Origin: a virus
Length of the DNA stretch: 52,116 nt
Virus record (IMG/VR): IMGVR_UViG_3300031227_004573
Coordinates: 1-52,116 of that record
Strand: one strand, 5' to 3'
Below the pieces are notes generated by a model that searched no databases, was not told the DNA's origin, and was given only the letters and a program-made list of their open reading frames with translations. Made by a program: the position numbers and the translations under genes. Positions within the stretch are counted from its first letter, which is position 1; each line of letters begins with the position of its first letter. Of the stretch, positions 39,474 through 47,149 are shown one piece after another.

Positions 39474-39896
39474 TTAAGCCTCTGTTAAAACAAACCTAAA
39501 TGATATCTCTATCTCAAAAAAATGAATATTATCGTAGTGATTAATGTCAGAATCTGTCTTTTGAACCCAGTATATAGTGTCTGTATCATCCAAAGTACTA
39601 CCCTTTAAGTCTAAAAGAGCTAGAACTCTAGCAGCAATCGTATGGGCAGTCTTTATGGGTTCACTCGTAGTGTCTTTTACAAGGACATATACTCTAAAAA
39701 TTCCATCATGAGTTTTAGCATCTTGATCCACAGGAAGTGTCTCACCCATATCATAGGACACATTTATTTGCTTATCTGCGGTATCTTGGAATCCATGAGT
39801 AGTAAATACGGGACAACTAGCAGCACTTGCAGCTCCTAGTAAGGTTTGTAGGGTACTATCTTCTCTTAATACCTCTATTATAGTCTCTGTAATCAA
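39474..39896 (-). CDS. Tail terminator / completion protein
   Basis: 140 residues from TTG at 39896, eight bases after AAAGGAG; no ATG fits better. A helix (ETIIEVLREDSTLQTLL) is followed by strands and a helix (HTIAARVLALLDL), and two long strands end the chain (NIHFFEIEISFRFVL). This is the gpU/tail-completion fold pattern. It sits between a gp10-type neck protein and tail tube, the usual place. Confidence 0.75.
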   Translation of the reverse strand: MITETIIEVLREDSTLQTLLGAASAASCPVFTTHGFQDTADKQINVSYDMGETLPVDQDAKTHDGIFRVYVLVKDTTSEPIKTAHTIAARVLALLDLKGSTLDDTDTIYWVQKTDSDINHYDNIHFFEIEISFRFVLTEA

Positions 39897-39911
39897 AATT
39901 TATCTCCTTTA

Positions 39912-40379
39912 TTATTTTAAATATCTTTTTAAAGTGGGATCTATGTATCTGAAAGCACGAAGAGCTAACCAAGCCTCCGTTTTATCTACAAATCCGGTAC
40001 CCTTTAGTCTAAAACCTTTAGCTGACCTAGTAAATACTTGCTGTCCACCTACGTTAAATGCCATTGCTTTTTTATTTCTAGCACGTCTAGCAGGTATGTC
40101 GGCTCCAATGTCTACGAAAGGAGCGTAGGGAAACTGAGTTAAATCTGTGAATATCCTCAACTGAAGACCAAGACCTGGGATCGTTCTAGTGGTAATCCTG
40201 AAAGAATCCCTTAAATGGGGTTTACCTAAACTTGATATTGGAATATATGTTTTCATGTACTTGTATCCAGCAGTACCTAGCCTTCTTACGTCGTGCCTTA
40301 TTTTACTTAGGACATGGGTAAGTCGTTGGTGAAACTTATCTAAATCTTGAGTTTTAATTTTTACGTCTATACCTATCAT
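39912..40379 (-). CDS. HK97 gp10-like neck protein
   Basis: 155 residues. The N-terminal helix bundle (DLDKFHQRLTHVLSKIRHDVRRL) and PHLRDSFRITTRT, YAPFVDIGADIPARRARNKKAM follow the HK97-gp10 family, in which H-L-R-D-S and Y-A-x-[FY]-V-x-x-G are conserved. Such proteins sit at the head-tail junction. It overlaps the HNH gene stop (ATGA), so that element is inserted cleanly in the operon. Confidence 0.82.
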   Translation of the reverse strand: MIGIDVKIKTQDLDKFHQRLTHVLSKIRHDVRRLGTAGYKYMKTYIPISSLGKPHLRDSFRITTRTIPGLGLQLRIFTDLTQFPYAPFVDIGADIPARRARNKKAMAFNVGGQQVFTRSAKGFRLKGTGFVDKTEAWLALRAFRYIDPTLKRYLK

Positions 40380-40984
40380 TTGGTTACCTTTGCACCTTTC
40401 TTTATATTCTCATTAGCCCATAGGGGCTGTAAATTCTTCCAATTAAAACATTTTCTTTGATTCTTTGGTTTTGCTAGATCAAAAGAAGCACAAGGTCTTT
40501 TGTGGTCTACATGCCACTCTCCATAATTATCCCAAAACATACCTTTTTTGAATTGTTTTTCTAGATGTTCTTTTAGAAAATCTACAGAACAACCAATTAG
40601 TTTTATAGTGCGTTGAGACTTTACTCTTCCCTTGAGAGCAATCCATATTCGAGTTCTTAAATAGCAGAGCATCCTAAAGCTTGTATCTTGCCCTTTTCTT
40701 TTTTTTCCATACCCCCTATTGTACTCTCTCATACGTTTCCTAATTTCTTCCCTATGAGACTCTCTATACACTTTATCTCGTTTCTTAATTTCTTCTTTAT
40801 GAGTCTCACGATACTTTCTAGAAGAGGCGTTAAGAGCTTCCTTATGAGCCTCTCTGTACAGTTCTCTACGCTTTCTAGTATCTTCTCTGTGAGATGTGCG
40901 ATACTTTATACTTGCTTTTCTGACAGTGCTTCTATGAGTAGTACTATACTCTTTATCATACTCTTTTCTATTAAACTTTCTCAT
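40376..40984 (-). CDS. HNH homing-type endonuclease with N-terminal repeats
   Basis: 202 residues. Residues 1-95 hold about six imperfect 13- to 15-residue repeats of the form YRxSHREEIRKR, very basic and helical, likely DNA-binding. Residues 100-200 are a His-Me finger nuclease: WHVDHKRPCASFDL, then KCFNWKNLQPLWANENIKKGAK. Free-standing HNH genes of this kind are mobile in phages. It lies between two structural genes that normally touch and lacks a ribosome site, signs of an invader. It keeps an ATGA link to the next gene. Confidence 0.85.
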   Translation of the reverse strand: MRKFNRKEYDKEYSTTHRSTVRKASIKYRTSHREDTRKRRELYREAHKEALNASSRKYRETHKEEIKKRDKVYRESHREEIRKRMREYNRGYGKKRKGQDTSFRMLCYLRTRIWIALKGRVKSQRTIKLIGCSVDFLKEHLEKQFKKGMFWDNYGEWHVDHKRPCASFDLAKPKNQRKCFNWKNLQPLWANENIKKGAKVTK

Positions 40985-40985
40985 A

Positions 40986-41309
40986 TTATTTAGTTACAAA
41001 TAGCTTTAAGTGACTGTCTTTTCCAGCCTCGTTTTCTATAGATACTATTAAGTACTTATCGCTACTAATTTCTATGTAGTCTCCAGGAACAATATCTGTT
41101 CTATAATTTATATAAACTGCATTCCTACAAGCATAGGTATGACCGTGTAAGGTAAAAGCTATTTCCTCTTTAGAGGGTTGTAAGGACACCTTAACACCCT
41201 CAGCTAGAGAGCTCCAAGAGAAGGCAGCTTCACCAAATTCATTAACAGTTCCAGCTGCTTTAGTATATAATATAGCTGTTTTATTTAAAAGTCTATCAGG
41301 AATTGCCAT
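40986..41309 (-). CDS. Head closure protein
   Basis: 107 residues, a beta barrel with motifs LLNKTAILYTKAAGTVNEFGE and VYINYRTDIVPGDYIEISSDKYLIVSI. This is the pattern of SPP1 gp16-like head-closure/joining proteins, in which P-G-D-Y and D-K-Y-L-I-V-S form the ring. It lies between the gp6-like connector and the neck gene. AAAGGAG ribosome site. Confidence 0.8.
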   Translation of the reverse strand: MAIPDRLLNKTAILYTKAAGTVNEFGEAAFSWSSLAEGVKVSLQPSKEEIAFTLHGHTYACRNAVYINYRTDIVPGDYIEISSDKYLIVSIENEAGKDSHLKLFVTK

Positions 41310-41321
41310 TTTTAAACTCCT

Positions 41322-41918
41322 TTATACAGAGCGTACCTCTGGGTCAGTGCCACCTTTTCTGACTAAGACAGCTAAGTATTGTGCCCAATCGTCTAAAGAT
41401 TTAAACTCACCTTTAGCCATATTAGCGTACTTAACTGCATAATCTCCTATCTTCTCACTTACTACTGCTTGAGAGTGCTGAGTTAAATCAGGATTTAAAG
41501 AATAATATTGATTAACAGTAAGTATTACTAAAAGCATTTTTAATAGAGCAGTAACAGTAGTTCTATCCCAACCCACATCATAAGTTACTACAACTTTAGT
41601 TCCTTCAGATATCTGTGCATCGTATATAATTAGTCCTTGATCTTCAATAGTTCTATACTCATCGGTTTCAGAAGTCTCTACATCACTACCTGCAGATACC
41701 TGCTGAGTAATAGAAGTAACACTATTAATAGGATACGAGTCTAATTGAAGAATATCTGTTGCATCATAAATATAAAACTTTTGAGTTTTAGCTCCCTTAT
41801 GCAGAAAACCGATCATAGCTTCAGCTTGTGCTTCAGCATACGCAATTAGGGGATCCAGTGTACTACCACTCAATCCGGTAATAGTAAATATATCTGTCAA
41901 AGTTATTAAATGATTCAT
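41322..41918 (-). CDS. Head-tail connector (gp6-like adaptor)
   Basis: 198 residues. The fold starts with helices (LDPLIAYAEAQAEAMIGFL), then a strand block (ILQLDSYPINSVTSITQ, YRTIEDQGLIIY, TKVVVTYDVGW) and helices ending SLDDWAQYLAVLVR. This is the pattern of HK97 gp6/SPP1 gp15 adaptors that bind portal. It is preceded by GAGGAGG; its start overlaps the upstream stop as TAATG. Confidence 0.82.
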   Translation of the reverse strand: MNHLITLTDIFTITGLSGSTLDPLIAYAEAQAEAMIGFLHKGAKTQKFYIYDATDILQLDSYPINSVTSITQQVSAGSDVETSETDEYRTIEDQGLIIYDAQISEGTKVVVTYDVGWDRTTVTALLKMLLVILTVNQYYSLNPDLTQHSQAVVSEKIGDYAVKYANMAKGEFKSLDDWAQYLAVLVRKGGTDPEVRSV

Positions 41919-42445
41919 TATTTTGTATTCCTCCTCGTATTAGTTCTGTTCGTTGGAGACGTGAGTAACCAATAGTCTACAAATTTATAGTCTAATTTTC
42001 CTTCTTTAATCAACTCATGTAAAAAATAATTAAAATTAGTACTCTTAATAGTTTGTATATCCTCTGCTTTTAGTATAAATAATCCAGTATCTGCAATTCT
42101 ATAGTTATCAAACTTTAGAGTATGGTTGTCCACAGACCAAGTCTTTGAACCTTTAAGTTTTTTTAAAAATACCAAGCTCTTCTGCGTCTGGTTGTACTCT
42201 TTAATTAAGTCCTTGTATGCTGAAGGAGGAAAGAGTCTTAAACCAAAACTGATAATTATTTTATCAAATACCTGAGCGTACTCTTGGATCTTACTTAGAG
42301 TATCTCTTATCTCACACGTTTCGTACTTAGGGTCATTATATCTAGTATAAATCTTAACATAGTCCCCCTTTAAGTAATCTGGCATTTGAGGTCCTAACAT
42401 GTAGGACTGTTTATCGAACTTATTAAGAAAAATTAGTAGAATCAT
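41918..42445 (-). CDS. Shortened sugar-nucleotidyltransferase-like protein
   Basis: 175 residues. The middle and end (FDKIIISFGLRLFPPSAYKDL, then YRIADTGLFILKAEDI and FNYFLHELIKEGKLDY) resemble the second half of GT-A-fold sugar nucleotidyltransferases: the metal strand and D-T-G-x-F sugar-binding turn. The N-terminal NTP-binding loop (GGxGTR) is missing, so it is probably truncated or catalytically changed. It is the last gene of the decoration cassette, next to the connectors. AAGGAGGG ribosome site. Confidence 0.5.
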   Translation of the reverse strand: MILLIFLNKFDKQSYMLGPQMPDYLKGDYVKIYTRYNDPKYETCEIRDTLSKIQEYAQVFDKIIISFGLRLFPPSAYKDLIKEYNQTQKSLVFLKKLKGSKTWSVDNHTLKFDNYRIADTGLFILKAEDIQTIKSTNFNYFLHELIKEGKLDYKFVDYWLLTSPTNRTNTRRNTK

Positions 42446-42513
42446 AGAGAACCCTCCTTAATTGAAAACCTAAAACATAGAAACCTTTGCTGAGCTACTT
42501 TAAACTTGTTCAT
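42442..42513 (-). CDS. 23-residue micro-ORF linking LicD-like and nucleotidyltransferase-like genes
   Basis: ATG overlaps the upstream LicD-like stop (ATGA) and the TGA overlaps the downstream start (ATGA), so both ends are coupled. The peptide ends QRFLCFRFSIKEGSL. Its DNA contains AGGTTTTCAATTA at 42459-42471, shared with the tail-tube leader and nearly with the portal leader, followed at once by the next gene's AAGGAGGG site. It may be translated, or may exist to couple genes. Confidence 0.45.
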   Translation of the reverse strand: MNKFKVAQQRFLCFRFSIKEGSL

Positions 42514-43130
42514 ACTTCTAAAATCTCCTGTAAATACTTCTTTTCATTAAACTTTCCTTTTAAAAAATCTCTATAACGCGCTTTGTAAATAGGTTCTAAC
42601 TCTATAGAGCTCATGACCTTAGGAGTTTTCCAGTCTCTTCCATAGTACAAAGCTAGATGATCCTCAGTATGTGAGGGTACACTAAAAGTGTGCCCTTTAA
42701 AGGTGAGAGTGCTTAAATTATTTGTATACTTAGCGGGTTCTGCATAATATATATATTTATTTTTTCCAGTACACCATCTGTGTAAGGTCCAATCACCGCT
42801 TGGATAATAAATAAATATATCTGTATGTATTGGCCCTTTATCTAGACGCATTTGAGACACGGACTGAATCATTTTATTAGGGACCATACGTGTATAAAAT
42901 CCAGCCTTCTCTGCTTTTGCTATAATTTTATGTCTGGTAGGTATATCCCAATTGGCATAAAATATACATATGTCTACGTCTTTTAGATCCCAGGGAATAA
43001 ACTGACCTCTATATAGAGCTAATAGAGTTCCTCCTACTAAAAAATAAGGAATATCTAACTCCTTAAAAATCTTAGTAGCCTCCAGCAAATGGTTTAAATA
43101 ATCCTGCTCTTTAGTATTTAATAATTTCAT
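42510..43130 (-). CDS. LicD-like nucleotidyltransferase-fold transferase (1)
   Basis: 206 residues. FKELDIPYFLVGGTLLALYRGQFIPWDLKDVDICI shows the LicD core G-G-T-L-L-A-x-R-x-x-x-[FI]-[IP]-W-D-x-D-x-D, with the acidic metal pair at the end. LicD proteins transfer phosphocholine or similar groups from CDP carriers onto glycans. The shorter C-terminal domain differs from the second copy at 45.4 kb. It overlaps the aminotransferase gene. Substrate unknown. Confidence 0.75.
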   Translation of the reverse strand: MKLLNTKEQDYLNHLLEATKIFKELDIPYFLVGGTLLALYRGQFIPWDLKDVDICIFYANWDIPTRHKIIAKAEKAGFYTRMVPNKMIQSVSQMRLDKGPIHTDIFIYYPSGDWTLHRWCTGKNKYIYYAEPAKYTNNLSTLTFKGHTFSVPSHTEDHLALYYGRDWKTPKVMSSIELEPIYKARYRDFLKGKFNEKKYLQEILEV

Positions 43131-44335
43131 ATCTTTCTCTTATAGTACGCTGTGTAGAGCTCTTTTAAAGTGTGCTCTAAAATTTTAAAACTGCAATCAA
43201 TCTGCTTATAGCTTATAGTTAAAGCAGGTTTATATTTTAAAGTATAACCTAATCCAGAACATTTGTCCAAATTCATAATCACTCTATGTTCCAACATCTT
43301 CTGTACAATAAATTCTGCTAACTGCACACTAGGAGTACCCTTTAAATCTACTATTTCAACTCCTAACATGAGCCCTACTCCCTTTATACTACCAATAATT
43401 TTGTACTGTTTTTGAAGCTCCTTAAATTTATTCTTGATGTACTCACCTTTATCTAAAACTTTATTTAGTAAGTTGGGGGTTAACTGCTTTAAGTAAGCTA
43501 AAGAAGCAGCCATTGCAGGAGGAAAATGAGCAAAAGTAAAAGAGTGATCATCAGTTTCATACTTATACTTAGATTTACTTATAGTTCCAAAAAGAGGCAT
43601 GCCTCCTCCCATAGCTTTTCCAAAAGTAATAATATCTGGAATAACTTTATAGTCATTTGATAAAAAAATACAACCACATCTACCAAAAGCAGTTTGGATT
43701 TCATCTACAATCATAGTAACATGAAATTTGTTGCACAATTCTCGAATACCCCTCACTAATTTAATAGGAAGAGGATGCATCCCTCCGTTGCCCTGTATAA
43801 GCTCTATTATAATAGCGCTTGGATTATACTTTTTAATTTTTAGTTCTATATCTCTAATACTCTTCTTACACTCTATGGCTTTACCATAAAAAGACTTAAA
43901 TTTTTTATTCTGATGTTTCCAAGTTATAGACATAGTTCCAAAGGTTCTTCCATGAAACCCATCTTCTAAGTACAAAATAGTACCACTTCCTACTTTGTAG
44001 TTTAAAGACAGCTTCATAGCTCCCTCGTTGGCCGCAGAACCGTGTAAACAAAAGTCGATCTTACCATTTTTTATGGGAGATATTTTACTAAGTTTTTTAG
44101 CTAAGTTTAATTTAGGAACAGTATAGTAGTGAGTTCTACAATGGGGTAACTTTTTAACTTGCTCTAAAATAGCTTTGTTTATTTTTTTATTTCCATATCC
44201 TAAATTCATCGTCCAAGCAGTTGCTGTTAAGTCTAGGTACCTACGTCCTTTATTATCGTAAAGATAAACTCCTTCACCTCTATCCATAATGATATCTTTC
44301 GATTTCTTTAATAAATACTTTTTAGATCTAATCAC
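43127..44335 (-). CDS. Class III PLP-dependent aminotransferase
   Basis: 402 residues from GTG at 44335, eight bases after GGAG. All class III landmarks are present: LHGSAANEGAMKLS, GFHGRTFGTMS, D211 in IVDEIQTAFGR, and the PLP lysine K240 in ITFGKAMGGGMP. Family members move amino groups onto ketoacids, semialdehydes or keto-sugars such as ornithine-type substrates. In this surface-chemistry cassette it may make an amino side group later acetylated or methylated. This cargo is inferred. Confidence 0.9.
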   Translation of the reverse strand: MIRSKKYLLKKSKDIIMDRGEGVYLYDNKGRRYLDLTATAWTMNLGYGNKKINKAILEQVKKLPHCRTHYYTVPKLNLAKKLSKISPIKNGKIDFCLHGSAANEGAMKLSLNYKVGSGTILYLEDGFHGRTFGTMSITWKHQNKKFKSFYGKAIECKKSIRDIELKIKKYNPSAIIIELIQGNGGMHPLPIKLVRGIRELCNKFHVTMIVDEIQTAFGRCGCIFLSNDYKVIPDIITFGKAMGGGMPLFGTISKSKYKYETDDHSFTFAHFPPAMAASLAYLKQLTPNLLNKVLDKGEYIKNKFKELQKQYKIIGSIKGVGLMLGVEIVDLKGTPSVQLAEFIVQKMLEHRVIMNLDKCSGLGYTLKYKPALTISYKQIDCSFKILEHTLKELYTAYYKRKI

Positions 44336-45398
44336 TTCGAATCTCCATTACTTCGGCTCTAGCCTTGTTAAATCCAAATGTAGAATAAAAAGACTCTTTA
44401 CCTTTTGCAGAAAATAAAAAAATCTTAATAAAAGTTCCTTGCTTAATCCATTTTACTACCTTGTCCATTAATAAAAAACCAAGACCTAACTTCTGATATT
44501 TAGGATGTACCATAACATCCCATACACTCCAATAAAAAGTATTATCACCAAATACACGAGCATATCCTATTAATTTTTTATGATATCTAATACTGAAAGA
44601 AGTTACATTTTTTAGAGCTTTATCCTCTAGCTTTAAACTTCTTTTACTTAAATGAAATCCTTTAAACTGCATCTCCCCCATTAGCTCTAGTAACTCTTCT
44701 GCTTTAACCTTGGGATCTATTTCTATTTTAGCCTCAAATAGTACTCGAGCCTTTGCGTAGTCCTCTAAAGTATCTACTTCGTACCACTTACTGTCTTTAG
44801 GAATTAGAATAGTCTTAAAGTGATGTCTAATAAAGTAAAATCCACATGATTTAGTTCCGTCTAGCTCCCTCCATAAAAAAGGAAGAGTTTCCTTACTAAT
44901 GTGTATTAGTCCGGTATCTCCATAGGAGCTATCTACACTAAATCCTACTAGCTCATCTTTATGAGTAGTTACTCCTAAGTCAGAAGAATTAATTTTATGA
45001 GTAGACATTAAATAGCTGGACTTTCTACTGTCTACAGCCTTCTTTAGTACATCCTTATCCCAAATAGTATCTCCCATCATTAAAATAATGTCTCTCTGAA
45101 AACCTATAGTTTTAATTCCTATCTTTAAGCTTAAACTATTTTCTTTCTTAAATTCAGGATTAAAAGCAAAGGTAACACCTTTTATTCTCTTTTTTAATTC
45201 TGCATCAAATTTACCTGTAACTACACATATCTTTTTAATTCCTAGAGATTTGAGTAATCGAATTTGTCTATGTAGTAACGTTTCATTCTGGATTTTTAAA
45301 AAACCTTTAACGATACCTCCACACCTACGGCCCAGACCACCGGCTAGTATTATTGCTACTTTATTACAGTTCTTGCTCATTTTAAAAACTCGTTCCAT
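44328..45398 (-). CDS. Nucleotidyltransferase-GNAT fusion
   Basis: 356 residues. The N-terminal nucleotidyltransferase has ILAGGLGRR (18-25), NPEFKKENSLSLKIGI and MMGDTIWD, closest in layout to LicC/PntC-like cytidylyltransferases, ending in YEVDTLEDYAKA. The C-terminal GNAT has VHPKYQKLGLGFLLMDKVV (acetyl-CoA loop). It would activate a phospho- or sugar compound with CTP or another NTP and acetylate an amine. ATG 45398 has GGAG upstream; ATG 45380 overlaps the previous stop and is an alternative start. Confidence 0.82.
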   Translation of the reverse strand: MERVFKMSKNCNKVAIILAGGLGRRCGGIVKGFLKIQNETLLHRQIRLLKSLGIKKICVVTGKFDAELKKRIKGVTFAFNPEFKKENSLSLKIGIKTIGFQRDIILMMGDTIWDKDVLKKAVDSRKSSYLMSTHKINSSDLGVTTHKDELVGFSVDSSYGDTGLIHISKETLPFLWRELDGTKSCGFYFIRHHFKTILIPKDSKWYEVDTLEDYAKARVLFEAKIEIDPKVKAEELLELMGEMQFKGFHLSKRSLKLEDKALKNVTSFSIRYHKKLIGYARVFGDNTFYWSVWDVMVHPKYQKLGLGFLLMDKVVKWIKQGTFIKIFLFSAKGKESFYSTFGFNKARAEVMEIRSD

Positions 45399-46006
45399 TT
45401 CAGTTTTCTCCAGTCATTAATTAAAGGAGTTTTCCAATCTACATAAATATAATCTAAAAAATACTCAGCATCGCTAGGTATCCAAAATTTTCTTTGTCTA
45501 AACTTCAACACTTTGAGAGGCATTACTTTATCTTTGTGAAAATCTCCCCGTATAGCCGGAATTAAATGATATTTATTTTTTATAGCATAAGAAGTCCAAA
45601 TATCAATAGTAAAATTACTGTTAGGAGCCCTACCGTGTAAGTGACCAGGACAAAATTTAGCTTTAAGTAGATTTAGCTTAGACAATACATCAGTAATCCT
45701 ATAAAACTCAGCTTTTACTTCCTTACTAGTTGTTTTAGAGCTAAAATAAGCCATATCTACGTCGTAATCGTGAGGAATAAAATCCTTCTCTCTTAGAGCT
45801 CCTATTAGAGTTCCTGCAGTTAAATATAGGTTATACCCAAACTGCTCTCTAAAAAGATCCTCCATTTGCTTCATACCTTGGATTAGCTCCTGTTTAACTT
45901 TCTCAGTTCGTTTGTAAAAAAAGAGTTTATCTCTAACTTTTCCCTCTTTAACTAACTGTTTTACCTTTTCTACATTAGTTAAGTTACTAAATTTATCGTT
46001 CTTCAT
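45377..46006 (-). CDS. LicD-like nucleotidyltransferase-fold transferase (2)
   Basis: 209 residues. YLTAGTLIGALREKDFIPHDYDVDMAYF is the LicD core with its D-x-D pair; CPGHLHGRAPNSNFTIDIW and the closing IYVDWKTPLINDW follow the same family. It is more complete than the copy at 42.5 kb. Proposed role is phospho-group transfer from a nucleotide-activated donor, which the neighbouring fusion enzyme could provide. Weak ribosome site, likely coupled. Confidence 0.78.
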   Translation of the reverse strand: MKNDKFSNLTNVEKVKQLVKEGKVRDKLFFYKRTEKVKQELIQGMKQMEDLFREQFGYNLYLTAGTLIGALREKDFIPHDYDVDMAYFSSKTTSKEVKAEFYRITDVLSKLNLLKAKFCPGHLHGRAPNSNFTIDIWTSYAIKNKYHLIPAIRGDFHKDKVMPLKVLKFRQRKFWIPSDAEYFLDYIYVDWKTPLINDWRKLKWNEFLK

Positions 46007-46007
46007 A

Positions 46008-46556
46008 TTATTTCTTCTGAATTAACCAATCTTTATTCCAATCCTTTACGTTGTCCTCTCCAGGGGAGCACCAAGCTACTACTTTAAGATTATACTTTTT
46101 AGCAAAATCTTGAACAGCTCGAAATGTATCATAAGTTCCGTAGTCGTGTCCTGCTAAAAAAGTACCTTTTTTAACTTTAGGATACCACGCTTCCATATCC
46201 GCTAATACAGGCTCGTAACTATGGTCTCCGTCTATGTACACGTAATCAAAATAATTATCAGGAAAAATAGTAGACGCTTTAATAGATTGTTGAATGATCA
46301 TAGTGACTTTATCCGTATAAGGTATCATCCTATTGCGACATTCTAATAGAGCTTCATTTAAATCTTCTTGATTATACCCAGTGACTTGACGCTCATATTG
46401 CCAGTACTCCTTATAAGAATCAATCAAGAAAAGTTTATATACATTCATTTTAACTAGACGCAGAGCATTACCTCCTTTAAAATTGCCTATTTCCGCTACT
46501 GTAAGCGGGTGTTTAATCCTCTGTGAAACGTATAGTGCTGATTTTCTTTCATACAT
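46008..46556 (-). CDS. Class I SAM methyltransferase, copy 1
   Basis: 182 residues from ATG 46556, which has AAAGGAG eight bases upstream; an earlier TTG is rejected. VAEIGNFKGGNALRL is the SAM loop, LFLIDSYK the acidic ribose strand, and FDYVYIDGDHSYEPVLADMEAWYPKVKKG the catalytic core of TylF/Methyltransf_24-type sugar O-methyltransferases. It is a tandem paralogue of the next gene upstream, sharing whole blocks of protein and DNA. Substrate probably a sugar of the decoration. Confidence 0.83.
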   Translation of the reverse strand: MYERKSALYVSQRIKHPLTVAEIGNFKGGNALRLVKMNVYKLFLIDSYKEYWQYERQVTGYNQEDLNEALLECRNRMIPYTDKVTMIIQQSIKASTIFPDNYFDYVYIDGDHSYEPVLADMEAWYPKVKKGTFLAGHDYGTYDTFRAVQDFAKKYNLKVVAWCSPGEDNVKDWNKDWLIQKK

Positions 46557-46821
46557 ACTTTTTACTCCTTTATAACTAACCAATCTTTTGTTTCATCAGG
46601 AACCCTAGGAGTTCTTATAGGACACCACGATATAACTTTTAATCCTTTTAATTTCGCAAATTGATTTATTGCTTTTTCAGGTCCTACTGAATTATAATCG
46701 TGTCCTGCTAAAAATCCTCCCTTTCTTACTTTAGGATACCAAACTTCAACATCTTTTTTAACTTCACTGTATTTGTGAGCACCGTCTATGTACACGTAAT
46801 CAAAATAATTATCAGGAAAAA
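46228..46821 (-). repeat. 40-bp perfect direct repeat in tandem methyltransferase genes
   Basis: Positions 46228-46267 and 46782-46821 are identical over 40 bases, 554 bases apart. Both encode the FPDNYFDYVYIDG segment of the two methyltransferases, in the same frame. Identity even at third codon positions is more than protein conservation needs, while flanking parts have diverged. This suggests gene conversion between the copies. Shorter shared blocks (TCGTGTCCTGCTAAAAA) occur nearby. Confidence 0.85.
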
Positions 46822-47128
46822 GAAGAACTGCTTCTGTCGACTTTTGAATAATTATAGTAACCTTATCCATAAACTTTAAAGTTATATTGTGCGCCTCTAT
46901 TAGAGCCTTATCTAATATCTGCTGATTGTACCAATCTTTTTGTTGATTAAAATCTTTGTATCCAATATATGGATCTATTAAATAGAGCTCACTGAGGTCT
47001 AGATGAGCTAATCTAAAGGCATTACCCCCTCTAAAAGTTCCTACTTCCGCAATCCTATATGGAGGTTTCATGTGCTCTACTAAGTATATAGTAGATTTTC
47101 TATAATTAAAATTTTTAGGATTATCCAT
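46562..47128 (-). CDS. Class I SAM methyltransferase, copy 2
   Basis: 188 residues, preceded by AGAGGAGG. IAEVGTFRGGNAFRL (SAM loop), LYLIDPYIGY, FDYVYIDGAHKYSEVKKDVEVWYPKVRKG and FLAGHDYN match copy 1 block for block. The copies differ most in the first 20 and last 40 residues and in the loop after the ribose strand (ID-P-Y-I-G-Y against ID-S-Y-K-E-Y), so they may methylate different positions of one product. Confidence 0.83.
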   Translation of the reverse strand: MDNPKNFNYRKSTIYLVEHMKPPYRIAEVGTFRGGNAFRLAHLDLSELYLIDPYIGYKDFNQQKDWYNQQILDKALIEAHNITLKFMDKVTIIIQKSTEAVLLFPDNYFDYVYIDGAHKYSEVKKDVEVWYPKVRKGGFLAGHDYNSVGPEKAINQFAKLKGLKVISWCPIRTPRVPDETKDWLVIKE

Positions 47129-47149
47129 AATAAATATACCTCCTCTTAC

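Noticed and set aside
45101-45125. A fourth copy of the AGGTTTTCA leader motif inside the nucleotidyltransferase-GNAT gene
   Set aside because: Only nine bases match, it is within a coding domain in another frame, and no gene starts nearby.
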